In this document: piece by piece, positions 1 to 5,580 of the stretch
How the letters are laid out: the number at the start of each line of letters is the position of its first letter
How positions within the stretch are numbered: position 1 is the stretch's first letter
Assembly: GCA_021815655.1 (NCBI GenBank)
Contig: JAKAGJ010000092.1
Location: 1 to 7,425 of the forward strand
DNA length: 7,425 nucleotides
Reading direction: 5' to 3'
From: Deltaproteobacteria bacterium
Lineage (GTDB): Bacteria; Desulfobacterota; Desulfarculia; Desulfarculales; Desulfarculaceae
The notes under the pieces: model-generated
Told to the model about the DNA's origin: nothing
The model's input: the letters and a program-made list of their open reading frames with translations, nothing else
Databases searched by the model: none
Position numbers and translations under genes: made by a program

Positions 1-1
1 A

Positions 2-154
2 GGCACCGCCTACATCAGCCACGAGGAGCGCCCCTTTGCCATCGGCTTCTTCAAGCTGGCCCAGGAGCGCTTTCAGATACGCGCCACCCAGCGCAGCGTG
101 GCCGGCGAGGACGGACCCACCCAGGTTATTCTTTACGCGCTTAAGAAAATCTAA
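2..154 (+). CDS. C-terminal end of a probable class I SAM-dependent methyltransferase (5' partial)
   Basis: The frame is open from the window edge to a TAA at 152-154 and gives the last 50 residues of a protein whose start lies outside. The tail reads AYISHEERPFAIGFFKLAQE, then FQIRATQRSV, and ends TQVILYALKKI. A segment with 'ERP...FF', followed by an acidic loop and a final hydrophobic strand, resembles the C-terminal strands of class I (Rossmann-fold) methyltransferases of the methyltransferase-16 type. The SAM-binding motifs would be upstream and cannot be checked, so substrate and exact family are unknown. It converges on the minus-strand ubiE gene with only 43 bases between the stop codons, and a terminator-like hairpin begins inside its stop codon. 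Family assignment is an inference from a short tail. Confidence 0.5.
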   Translation, partial: GTAYISHEERPFAIGFFKLAQERFQIRATQRSVAGEDGPTQVILYALKKI

Positions 155-174
155 CCCGGCCGCGGTCGGGTTTT
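153..174 (+). terminator. Intrinsic terminator of the methyltransferase-like gene
   Basis: An 8-base-pair stem (AACCCGGC at 153-160 pairing with GTCGGGTT at 165-172, one G-T wobble) closes a 4-base CGCG loop and is followed by two more T's, making TTTT at 171-174. The stem begins inside the TAA stop codon. The T run is short, so strength is uncertain. Confidence 0.55.
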
Positions 175-186
175 GGGGCGAACTGG

Positions 187-215
187 CCGGGCGGGGTTTA
201 TCCCCGCCCGGTTTT
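187..215. repeat. REP-like palindrome overlapping the 3' end of ubiE
   Basis: A perfect 10-base-pair stem (CCGGGCGGGG at 187-196 with CCCCGCCCGG at 202-211) closes the loop TTTAT. The 22 bases at 189-210 recur identically at 5517-5538, so this is a dispersed palindromic repeat and not a one-off terminator. On the plus strand TTTT follows at 212-215, so it could act as a second terminator for the rightward gene. On the minus strand no T run follows. The loop holds the stop codon of ubiE (198-200). Confidence 0.75.
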
Positions 216-929
216 GGGAGGGGCGCTGGCCTTCTCGGCCACGTGCACCCAGGCGATGCCTCGGGTCAGGGCGTGGGAGCGGGGGGTTATCAGGCCGGCC
301 TGGGCCATTTCCCGCCGGAAGTCGGCCGGGGCGGGGAACTCCAGAATGGTCTCGGCCAGGTAGCGATAGCTGGCCTGGTCGCCGGAAACCATGCCCCCCA
401 GCCAGGGCAGGAGCCGCGAGAGGTAGCGCAGGTACATGGCCCGCACCAGGCGGCCCTGGGGCGCCGTGAACTCCAGCACGTACAGGCGCCCCCCCGGCTT
501 GAGCACCCGCCGCATCTCGGCCATGGCCGCCACCCGGCGAGGAATGTTGCGGATGCCGAAGGCGATGGTCACGGCGTCGAAGGTGGCATCGGCAAAGGGC
601 AGGCGGGTGCCGTCGCCGGCCAGGAGCGCCAGCCTGGCCCCGCTGGCGCGCTGCTTTTTCTGGGCCGGGCCCAGCATGGCCGGCACCAGGTCCAGGCCCA
701 CCACCAGGGGCTTTTGCGGCAGGCCCGCCACGGCCAGGGCCAGATCGCCGGTGCCGGTGGCCACGTCCAGCACCCTGGCGCCCGCGCCCAGGCGCAGGCT
801 ACGCGCCACGAAGCGCCGCCAGCGCACGTCCTCGCGCAGGCTCAAGACGCGGTTCAGCAGGTCGTAGACCGGCACCACCTGATTGAATATGCGCCTCACC
901 TGGCGGATCTGCTCGGCCTCGTCCCTCAT
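198..929 (-). CDS. ubiE: Demethylmenaquinone / 2-methoxy-polyprenyl-benzoquinol C-methyltransferase (UbiE/MenG)
   Basis: This 243-residue protein has the normal length for UbiE/MenG, which uses SAM to methylate the ring carbon of demethylmenaquinone (or the matching ubiquinone precursor) at the cytoplasmic face of the membrane. Visible features are the N-terminal block IFNQVVPVYDLLNRVLSL (14-31), the SAM-binding motif I VLDVATGTGD (53-62), GDGTRLPFADATFDAV (105-120), the family signature FGIRNIP (124-130), VLKPGGRLYVLEF (142-154) and the quinone-methyltransferase block SYRYLAETILEFP (187-199). The start is the ATG that overlaps the stop of the upstream DUF6178-like gene by 4 bases (ATGA, 926-929), which implies translational coupling. 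The last codons (TGRG) and the stop lie in a REP-like palindrome, so this tail may be acquired. In an anaerobic desulfobacterotal host menaquinone is the likelier product, so menG would be an equally good name. No isochorismate or futalosine pathway genes are in view. Confidence 0.93.
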   Translation of the reverse strand: MRDEAEQIRQVRRIFNQVVPVYDLLNRVLSLREDVRWRRFVARSLRLGAGARVLDVATGTGDLALAVAGLPQKPLVVGLDLVPAMLGPAQKKQRASGARLALLAGDGTRLPFADATFDAVTIAFGIRNIPRRVAAMAEMRRVLKPGGRLYVLEFTAPQGRLVRAMYLRYLSRLLPWLGGMVSGDQASYRYLAETILEFPAPADFRREMAQAGLITPRSHALTRGIAWVHVAEKASAPPKTGRG

Positions 930-2686
930 CGCTCGATCACCAGCCCCGCCAGGTAGCGCGGGTCCATGGGTGCGTTTTTGGCCAACCCGCCCAGCTCCCG
1001 CTGGATGTGGCCCAGAACCTGGCGCAGGCTCTCGCTGGCCAGGGAGGCCTCGGCCGGGTCGGGCAGGGCCTGACAGGCGGCCTGGGCCTCTCTGGCCAGA
1101 TCGCCCTTGAGCCCCTTTTGCAGGGCCGTCACCGCCTCGGCCAGGCTCGCGGCCGGCAACGGCGCCAGACCGGTCAGCCCCAAGGCCCGGCGGGCCAGCC
1201 AGGTGGCCACCACCATGCTGAGCTTGATCTGCTGGGGGTCGGCGGGCCAGACCTCGGCGCCCAGCAGGTCCACCAGCTCCTGGCGCTCAATGCCCAAAAG
1301 CTCAAAAAGCAGGCGCCCGCCAAACTCGGCCAGGCTCAAGTAATGCCTCGACTGCTCCAGGTCGCTCAGGCTCAGGAAGGCCCGGTACTCGCGCCCGGCG
1401 CCCAGGCCGGGATCATAGCAGCGGGGGCGCGGAAATAACAGCCCCCCCAGCCAGCGGTCCAGGGGCTCGTCCAGCAGGTGCAGGCTGGTGGGCAGGCCGG
1501 CCAGCCAGCCCTCGCGCAAGAGCAGCCAGGCCCGGCGGTTCATCTGGCGGATGGCCGCCGCCCCCTGGCGGGCCAGGGCCGGGAGCGGCAGGCGCTCCAG
1601 TATGGCCGCGGCCGAGGCGCCCTGGGGGCCGGCCAGAAGCTCCAAACCAAGGTTGACCAGGCCCAATCCCTCGCCGGCGGCGCGGGCCACGGCCTCGGGC
1701 TGGGCCGGGTCGGCGTCCAGGGCCACCACCGCGCAGTTGGCCACATAGGCCAGCTCGGCCTTGAGGGCGTCCAGGGTCGGCCCCTCCAGCCCCCCGGCCA
1801 GGCTGGGCAGGGCCTGGTCCGGCGGCATAAGCCCCAGCAGGGAGCCGGAGCGCGGCGGGCTCTTTTCCGGGAACCCCAGGGAAAGCTTGGTGGGGAGCTT
1901 TTGCCAGTCGGCCTCGCCGGGCGGCGGCACGGCCCACAGCTGAAGTGCCTCCAGGCGTTCGGGGAAGCCCTGGTCCATCATGCGCCCGCGCCTGAAGCGG
2001 GCGGCGTCCTCGGCCATGCCGGAGGCCGATTCCCAGAGCATGGCCTCCAGCACCTGGTAGTAACGGTCCTCCATCTCGCTTTTCAGCAGCACCAGCACCT
2101 GGGCCGGGAAGGCCGCCGAGGCCTGGTCGTGAAACTCGATGAAGTACACGCCGTCCAGGGTGAAGGAGGGCAGGTCGTCGGGCGGCTCCTGCTCGTCCTG
2201 GCTGGCCAGGAACTTGACCACCTTGAACCAGTGGGCGAACAAGAGCGCCAGCACCTCCAGGTCGCAGGAGATGAGCCAGCGCTCCAGGCGATCGCTGCCG
2301 GCCTCCAGCACCAGGGGCAGCCAGACCTCGTAGCGCGAGGGCGCGAACTCCTCCTTGACCCAGCCCGTAAGGTCCAGGAGATAGCTGAGCTGCTCGTCGC
2401 CGGACAGGCCCAGCAAAAGGCCGGCGTCCTCGGGACCCAGCTCCAGCACCGTGGCGGCGAACTCGTCCGGCGCCAGGGCCCGCACCAGGGCCTCGGAGTC
2501 CTGGGCCAGGGTGATGAGCTTCTCGCGCTGGGAGGGGCTGGCCGCCAGCACCGCGCGCAGGCGCTCTTCAAAGCTCAGTCCGTGCCACAGGGCCTCGGCG
2601 GCCCGGGGGTCGCTCTTTTCCAGCTCCAGCAGGGAGCCGGGGTTGGCCAAAAGGCGGCTGATCTTATGGTCGTCCTGGTCGTTCAT
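926..2686 (-). CDS. DUF6178-like protein of unknown function
   Basis: This 586-residue protein is rich in Leu, Ala and Glu, and looks soluble and mostly helical, with no signal peptide, membrane segment or catalytic motif that I can name. The N-terminal part (KISRLLANPGSLLELEKSDP, then ALWHGLSFEERLRAVLAA) and the middle (DGVYFIEFHDQASAAFPAQV, then EMEDRYYQVLEAMLWESASG) resemble DUF6178, known mainly in Deltaproteobacteria; this is recalled and not searched. I chose ATG 2686 (MNDQDDHK) because AGAGGA lies just upstream of it. An in-frame ATG at 2701 would add five residues but has no Shine-Dalgarno. Its TGA overlaps the ubiE ATG (ATGA), so the two are one operon and probably translated together. 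The context suggests, but does not prove, a role near quinone or membrane metabolism. Codon use and GC match its neighbours. Confidence 0.8.
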   Translation of the reverse strand: MNDQDDHKISRLLANPGSLLELEKSDPRAAEALWHGLSFEERLRAVLAASPSQREKLITLAQDSEALVRALAPDEFAATVLELGPEDAGLLLGLSGDEQLSYLLDLTGWVKEEFAPSRYEVWLPLVLEAGSDRLERWLISCDLEVLALLFAHWFKVVKFLASQDEQEPPDDLPSFTLDGVYFIEFHDQASAAFPAQVLVLLKSEMEDRYYQVLEAMLWESASGMAEDAARFRRGRMMDQGFPERLEALQLWAVPPPGEADWQKLPTKLSLGFPEKSPPRSGSLLGLMPPDQALPSLAGGLEGPTLDALKAELAYVANCAVVALDADPAQPEAVARAAGEGLGLVNLGLELLAGPQGASAAAILERLPLPALARQGAAAIRQMNRRAWLLLREGWLAGLPTSLHLLDEPLDRWLGGLLFPRPRCYDPGLGAGREYRAFLSLSDLEQSRHYLSLAEFGGRLLFELLGIERQELVDLLGAEVWPADPQQIKLSMVVATWLARRALGLTGLAPLPAASLAEAVTALQKGLKGDLAREAQAACQALPDPAEASLASESLRQVLGHIQRELGGLAKNAPMDPRYLAGLVIER

Positions 2687-2721
2687 GCGTCCTCTGTCCA
2701 TGCCGGGCCAGGCGGGAACCT

Positions 2722-2750
2722 AATGCAAGCCTTTGGGCCCGTGCGATCAA
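2722..2750 (-). promoter_or_regulatory. Weak sigma-70-type promoter candidate for the DUF6178-like/ubiE operon
   Basis: Read on the minus strand, TTGATC (2750-2745) is separated by 17 bases from TGCATT (2727-2722). That is 4/6 and 3/6 matches to consensus. The predicted start of transcription would be about 30 bases before the chosen ATG at 2686. This is a weak match in a short AT-richer stretch, so treat it as a guess. Confidence 0.22.
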
Positions 2751-2783
2751 ACCATGTCAGACGTGCCGAAATAATCATCCAAT

Positions 2784-2828
2784 GAATGTCATCGCCAGCG
2801 TGGCGGAGCAATCCTCCCCGCATTGGCT
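2784..2828. repeat. Degenerate copy of the widespread 'TGTCATTGCGAG...GAAGCAATC' interspersed repeat
   Basis: The bases GAATGTCATCGCCAGCG at 2784-2800 followed by TGGCGGAGCAATCC at 2801-2814 match the pattern of a common bacterial intergenic repeat (TGTCATTGCGAGC...GCGAAGCAATC), known for yielding spurious peptides such as VIASEAKQS. Here the plus frame reads VIASVAEQSS. The core CGCCAGCGTGGCG is a 5-base-pair hairpin. This is a pattern match from memory and diverged, so moderate confidence. Confidence 0.45.
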
Positions 2829-2840
2829 CGACCGTCACGG

Positions 2841-2872
2841 CCCCTCGGGGGGAGCCGGCGCGGCCCGAGGGG
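2841..2872. terminator. GC-rich hairpin downstream of the radical SAM gene
   Basis: CCCCTCGGG (2841-2849) pairs perfectly with CCCGAGGGG (2864-2872) around a 14-base GC-rich loop. It starts 8 bases past the stop codon of the minus-strand radical SAM gene. There is no T run on either strand, so it may be a processing or stabilising hairpin, or part of a Rho-type terminator, and not a classical intrinsic one. Confidence 0.35.
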
Positions 2873-2880
2873 GCGATGGC

Positions 2881-4692
2881 CTAAACCGACCCGCCATTGC
2901 CAGCGGGGGCGCCCTGCCCGCAGACGCCGCAGCGGCGGCAGGTGGCCGGCGCGCAGGCCGGTGACTCCTTGCCCGCCAGGGCGCGTTGGGCCTCTTGCCA
3001 CAAATAGGCGCGGCTGATGCCGTGGTCGATGAAATCCCAGGGCAGCAGTTCCGCCAACTCCCGCCGCCGGCCGGCGTAAAAATCCGGGTTCAGGCCGGCC
3101 TGGCTAAAGGCCGCCTTGGGCTCCATGCCCTGGGCCAGGCCGGCGATGACCGGCCCCAGGCGGCGGTCGCCCCGGGCCAGGGCCGCCTGCATCTGGGCGT
3201 ATTTGGGCACGTCACAGGTTACCTTGAGATTGGCCAGGGGTTTGAGCTCCTTCTGCACCCGGGCCATGCGCGCCTTGATCTGGGGCAGGGGGGCCATGGG
3301 CTCCCACTGGAAGGGCGTCCAGGGCTTGGGCACGAAGGCGTTGAGGCTCACCGTGACCTGCCCCAGGTGCCCCCGGCTGCCGGCGGCGCTGACCACCTGC
3401 TGGCGCAGGCGCCGGGCCAGGCCGATCAGCTCGGCCACGTCCTCGTCCTGCTCGCTGGGCAGCCCCACCATGAAATAGAGCTTGAGGTTGGGCACCCCGC
3501 CCTGGATCAGAAGCTCGGCGGCTTTTAGCAGCTCGTCCTCGCTGAGGTGCTTGTTGATGACCCGGCGCAGGCGGGCGCTGCCGGCCTCTGGCGCCAGGGC
3601 CACGGTCTGGTGGCGGCTCTGGGCCAGGGCTTCCACCAGCCCCGGCCCCAGGCGGTCGGCGCGCAGGGAGCTGACCGAGAGCTTGCCACCTTCCCTGAGC
3701 ACCCGGCCGGCCAGCTCGTCCAGGCCCTCGATGTCGCTCACCGCCGCCGAGACCAGCCCCACGCGCCCCCACTGGCGGGCGGCCTGGCCGGCGGCCTCCA
3801 GGAAGTCGGCGCCAGAGCCCAGGCGGGGGGGGCGGTAGAGGTGTCCGGCGGCGCAGAAGCGGCAGGCATGCGCACAGCCGCGCCCCACCTCCATCAGGGC
3901 CATGTCGCCGAACTGGGGGCCTTGGGCGTTGAACACGCTCCTGGCCAGGCCGGCGGCCGGCCCCTGATACTTGGGCGCGCTCACCCGCGCCGGCACTTCG
4001 GCCAAGGGCGCGAAGGACTCCAGGGTGCCGTCGGCCTGATAGCGGGGCTCATAAAGACTGGGGGCGTAGAAGCCCTGCACCCGCTGGGCCAGGCCCAGCA
4101 AGGCCTGGGGCCGAGGCAGGTGCCCCCACTCCAGGAAGGCCTCCAGAAAGGGTTCCAGCACCACCTCGGCCTCGCCCAGCAAGAAGCCGTCCAGGAGGCC
4201 GGCCAGCGGCTCGGGGTTGAGCATGGGCACCACCCCGCCGGCGACCACCAGGGGGCCTCGGCGCTGGCCGGCATCCAGGCCCAGCCCCGCCAGGTCCAGC
4301 ATGGCCCCCAGGTGGGGGGCGTCGTTCTCAAAGGACAGGGTGGCCAGCACCAGGTCGAAGTCGGCCAGGGGGCGCGAGGATTCCAGGGTCAATAGCGGCG
4401 CGCCGGTCTTGGCGTACAGCGCGGCGGCCTGGCGGTCGGGCAGGAAGGCCCGCTCGCACAGGGCGTCGGCGCGGTCGTTGATGCTGCCGTACACCGTGGC
4501 CAGGCCCAGGTTGGCCAGGCCCACGGCGTAGGTGTTGGGGTAGATCAGGGCCACATTGAGGCGCCCGCCGGGCTCCTTGCGCACCGCCCCCTGCTCGCGG
4601 GCCAACAGGGCGCGGTGGTACTGCACCAGGGGCTGGGTCTGGCGGGGCAAGGTCTTCTCCTGATTGGGCAATGGGCCAAGGCCCTTAGGCAT
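2881..4692 (-). CDS. Radical SAM protein, TIGR03960-like, with C-terminal cysteine cluster
   Basis: This 603-residue protein begins at ATG 4692. The N-terminal Rossmann-like domain (about 45-190) starts LNVALIYPNTYAVGLANLGL, as in B12-binding-type radical SAM proteins, but I see no DxHxxG cobalamin motif. The radical SAM cluster motif is C273-x3-C277-x2-C280 (GRGCAHACRFC). ALAPEAGSARLRRVINK (365-381) and LKLYFMVGLPSE (403-414) are typical core strands. The C-terminal PWDFIDHGISRAYLWQEA (551-568) and a second cluster C580-x4-C585-x2-C588-x2-C591 (RRCGVCG) match the TIGR03960 group, whose reaction is unknown. The cluster could bind an auxiliary Fe-S centre. The frame stays open upstream to 5223, but that part is antisense to the neighbouring gene and unlike the family, so it is excluded. 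No strong Shine-Dalgarno precedes 4692. The gene is divergent from a winged-helix-like gene. Substrate unknown. Confidence 0.85.
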   Translation of the reverse strand: MPKGLGPLPNQEKTLPRQTQPLVQYHRALLAREQGAVRKEPGGRLNVALIYPNTYAVGLANLGLATVYGSINDRADALCERAFLPDRQAAALYAKTGAPLLTLESSRPLADFDLVLATLSFENDAPHLGAMLDLAGLGLDAGQRRGPLVVAGGVVPMLNPEPLAGLLDGFLLGEAEVVLEPFLEAFLEWGHLPRPQALLGLAQRVQGFYAPSLYEPRYQADGTLESFAPLAEVPARVSAPKYQGPAAGLARSVFNAQGPQFGDMALMEVGRGCAHACRFCAAGHLYRPPRLGSGADFLEAAGQAARQWGRVGLVSAAVSDIEGLDELAGRVLREGGKLSVSSLRADRLGPGLVEALAQSRHQTVALAPEAGSARLRRVINKHLSEDELLKAAELLIQGGVPNLKLYFMVGLPSEQDEDVAELIGLARRLRQQVVSAAGSRGHLGQVTVSLNAFVPKPWTPFQWEPMAPLPQIKARMARVQKELKPLANLKVTCDVPKYAQMQAALARGDRRLGPVIAGLAQGMEPKAAFSQAGLNPDFYAGRRRELAELLPWDFIDHGISRAYLWQEAQRALAGKESPACAPATCRRCGVCGQGAPAGNGGSV

Positions 4693-4717
4693 GTTACCAC
4701 AGGCCCCCGCCCGCCAC

Positions 4718-4763
4718 CACGCCGGCCGCGCCGGCCGGCGCTTGACCCGGCCCGGCCGGCGTG
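4718..4763. repeat. 10-base inverted repeat in the divergent intergenic region
   Basis: CACGCCGGCC (4718-4727) is the exact reverse complement of GGCCGGCGTG (4754-4763), with 26 bases between that are themselves full of GCCGGC palindromes. It sits between the divergent radical SAM and winged-helix-like genes. It could be a transcript hairpin or a binding site, or simply a by-product of GC-rich sequence. Confidence 0.4.
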
Positions 4764-4770
4764 TCACTGT
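4742..4770 (+). promoter_or_regulatory. Promoter candidate for the winged-helix-like gene
   Basis: TTGACC (4742-4747, 5/6 to the -35 consensus) is 17 bases from CACTGT (4765-4770), which is a poor -10 but is preceded by TGT as in extended -10 promoters. Transcription would start about 45 bases before the ATG. An inverted repeat, CTGTT-GA-AACAG (4767-4778), overlaps the -10 box. Confidence 0.3.
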
Positions 4771-4822
4771 TGAAACAGGCGGGGCCGCCGGCCCCGGCGC
4801 CACCCTAACAGCGGGAGCGGTC

Positions 4823-5281
4823 ATGGAGCAGGATAAGCAGCGGGAGTTCCTGGAGCGCTTGATCCAGGCCGGCGAGCAGGCCAGCATGTGGGAGCTGGGC
4901 CAGGCCATGGGCCTGGACCGGGGCGCCACCGAGGCCCTGGCCACGTCCCTGCTGGCCCAGGAGGCCCTGCAGATGGTCAGCCTGAGCGGCAAGGTATGCC
5001 TCACCGAGGCTGGCCGCCAGATGTGCGGCCCTGGCGGAGGCAGCAACGATCTGGCCCGCCTGCTGGCCGACCTGGAGGGTGCCGGCGGCCTGGGCCTGAG
5101 CGGCCCGGCCCGCCAGGACTTCCTGGCTGACCTGGCCACCCTCAAGGCCCAATTGGGCCGTAGCCAACCCTTGGCGCCGGTGATTAAGGCCTGCCTGGCC
5201 GCCCTGGAGAGCGCCCTGGCCAAATCCCCGGCCCCGGAGGCCGCCGGCTTGCTCCAGCGCGCCTCGTCCCTGCGCGGCTAG
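4823..5281 (+). CDS. Small winged-helix-like protein, putative regulator
   Basis: This 152-residue protein is not one I can name. Residues about 5-65 look like a winged helix: helix FLERLIQAGE, then MWELGQAMGLDRGATEALATSLL as a helix-turn-helix-like pair, then a strand-wing segment ALQMVSLSGKVCLTEAGRQM. The LTEAGR element is typical of the wing in MarR-like and related families. The rest is Ala/Leu-rich helix with a glycine-rich linker (CGPGGGSND). There is no membrane segment or catalytic motif. I chose ATG 4823 because GGGAG lies 5 bases upstream; the frame extends to 4664, but that part is Pro/Arg/Gly-rich and reads as non-coding. It is divergent from the radical SAM gene, a common position for a local regulator, so control of itself and that gene is a reasonable guess only. 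The tandem repeat array begins 3 bases after its stop. Confidence 0.72.
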   Translation: MEQDKQREFLERLIQAGEQASMWELGQAMGLDRGATEALATSLLAQEALQMVSLSGKVCLTEAGRQMCGPGGGSNDLARLLADLEGAGGLGLSGPARQDFLADLATLKAQLGRSQPLAPVIKACLAALESALAKSPAPEAAGLLQRASSLRG

Positions 5282-5283
5282 GC

Positions 5284-5441
5284 CGGGTGCCCCCGGCGGG
5301 GCTTAACCGGGTCGGGTAGGCTGGCTTCCTGGCCAGCGCCGCCGGCTCCCGTCGGGGCCTTGACGAACAGTCAGCAGTCAGGGAGCGGGTGCCCCCGGCG
5401 GGGCCTAACCGGGTCGGGTAGGCTGGCTTCCTGGCCAGCGC
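5284..5441 (+). repeat. Tandem pair of a structured repeat (56-base copies, 102-base period)
   Basis: Positions 5284-5339 and 5386-5441 are identical at 55 of 56 bases (T5303 against C5405). Each copy folds into two hairpins: GCCCC-CGGC-GGGGC near the start and CTGGC-TTCCTG-GCCAG near the end. A further piece, CGGCTCCCGTCGGGGC, follows the first copy only. The same family appears in inverse orientation at 7260-7425, sharing the first 18 bases (GGGTGCCCCCGGCGGGGC) exactly and later blocks with changes. No protein frame is supported here. Confidence 0.85.
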
Positions 5442-5463
5442 TGAGCAATAGAAGGAACAAAGC

Positions 5464-5538
5464 CGGGCGGGGATAACCCCCGCCCCTACACCAAGATGCC
5501 ATTTCTCTTAATGTAGGGGCGGGGTTTATCCCCGCCCG
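5464..5538. repeat. REPIN-like inverted pair of palindromic repeats
   Basis: The 26 bases at 5464-5489 and the reverse complement of 5513-5538 differ at one base only, with a 23-base AT-richer spacer. Each arm is itself a palindrome (GGGCGGGG, 4-5 base loop, CCCCGCCC) with a CTAC/GTAG tail on the inner side. The whole can form one long 26-pair hairpin or two short ones. It lies between the convergent winged-helix-like and selenoprotein genes, where it could stop transcripts from both sides. A third, single copy is at 187-211. With the tandem repeats it fills the 299-base gene-free stretch 5282-5580. Confidence 0.85.
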
Positions 5539-5580
5539 CTCTGCCTATCAACCTAAGGCTGGCCTCGTCCGCTGGCCCTG

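Noticed and set aside
1478..2785. A 435-codon open frame on the plus strand opposite the DUF6178-like gene, and similar long frames opposite ubiE and the radical SAM gene
   Set aside because: The translations are Gln/Gly/His/Arg-rich low-complexity sequence typical of antisense frames in GC-rich genes, with no family resemblance.
4664..4822. Extension of the winged-helix-like gene to ATG 4664
   Set aside because: The added residues are Pro/Arg/Gly-rich, overlap the start of the divergent gene and lie upstream of a better Shine-Dalgarno at 4813-4817.
4693..5223. N-terminal extension of the radical SAM frame to 5223
   Set aside because: It is antisense to the winged-helix-like gene, is Arg/Pro/Ser-rich, and family members begin close to the ATG at 4692.
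5284..5441. CRISPR array
   Set aside because: Only two copies, 56 bases long, with one 46-base spacer and no cas genes; the repeats are structured intergenic elements.
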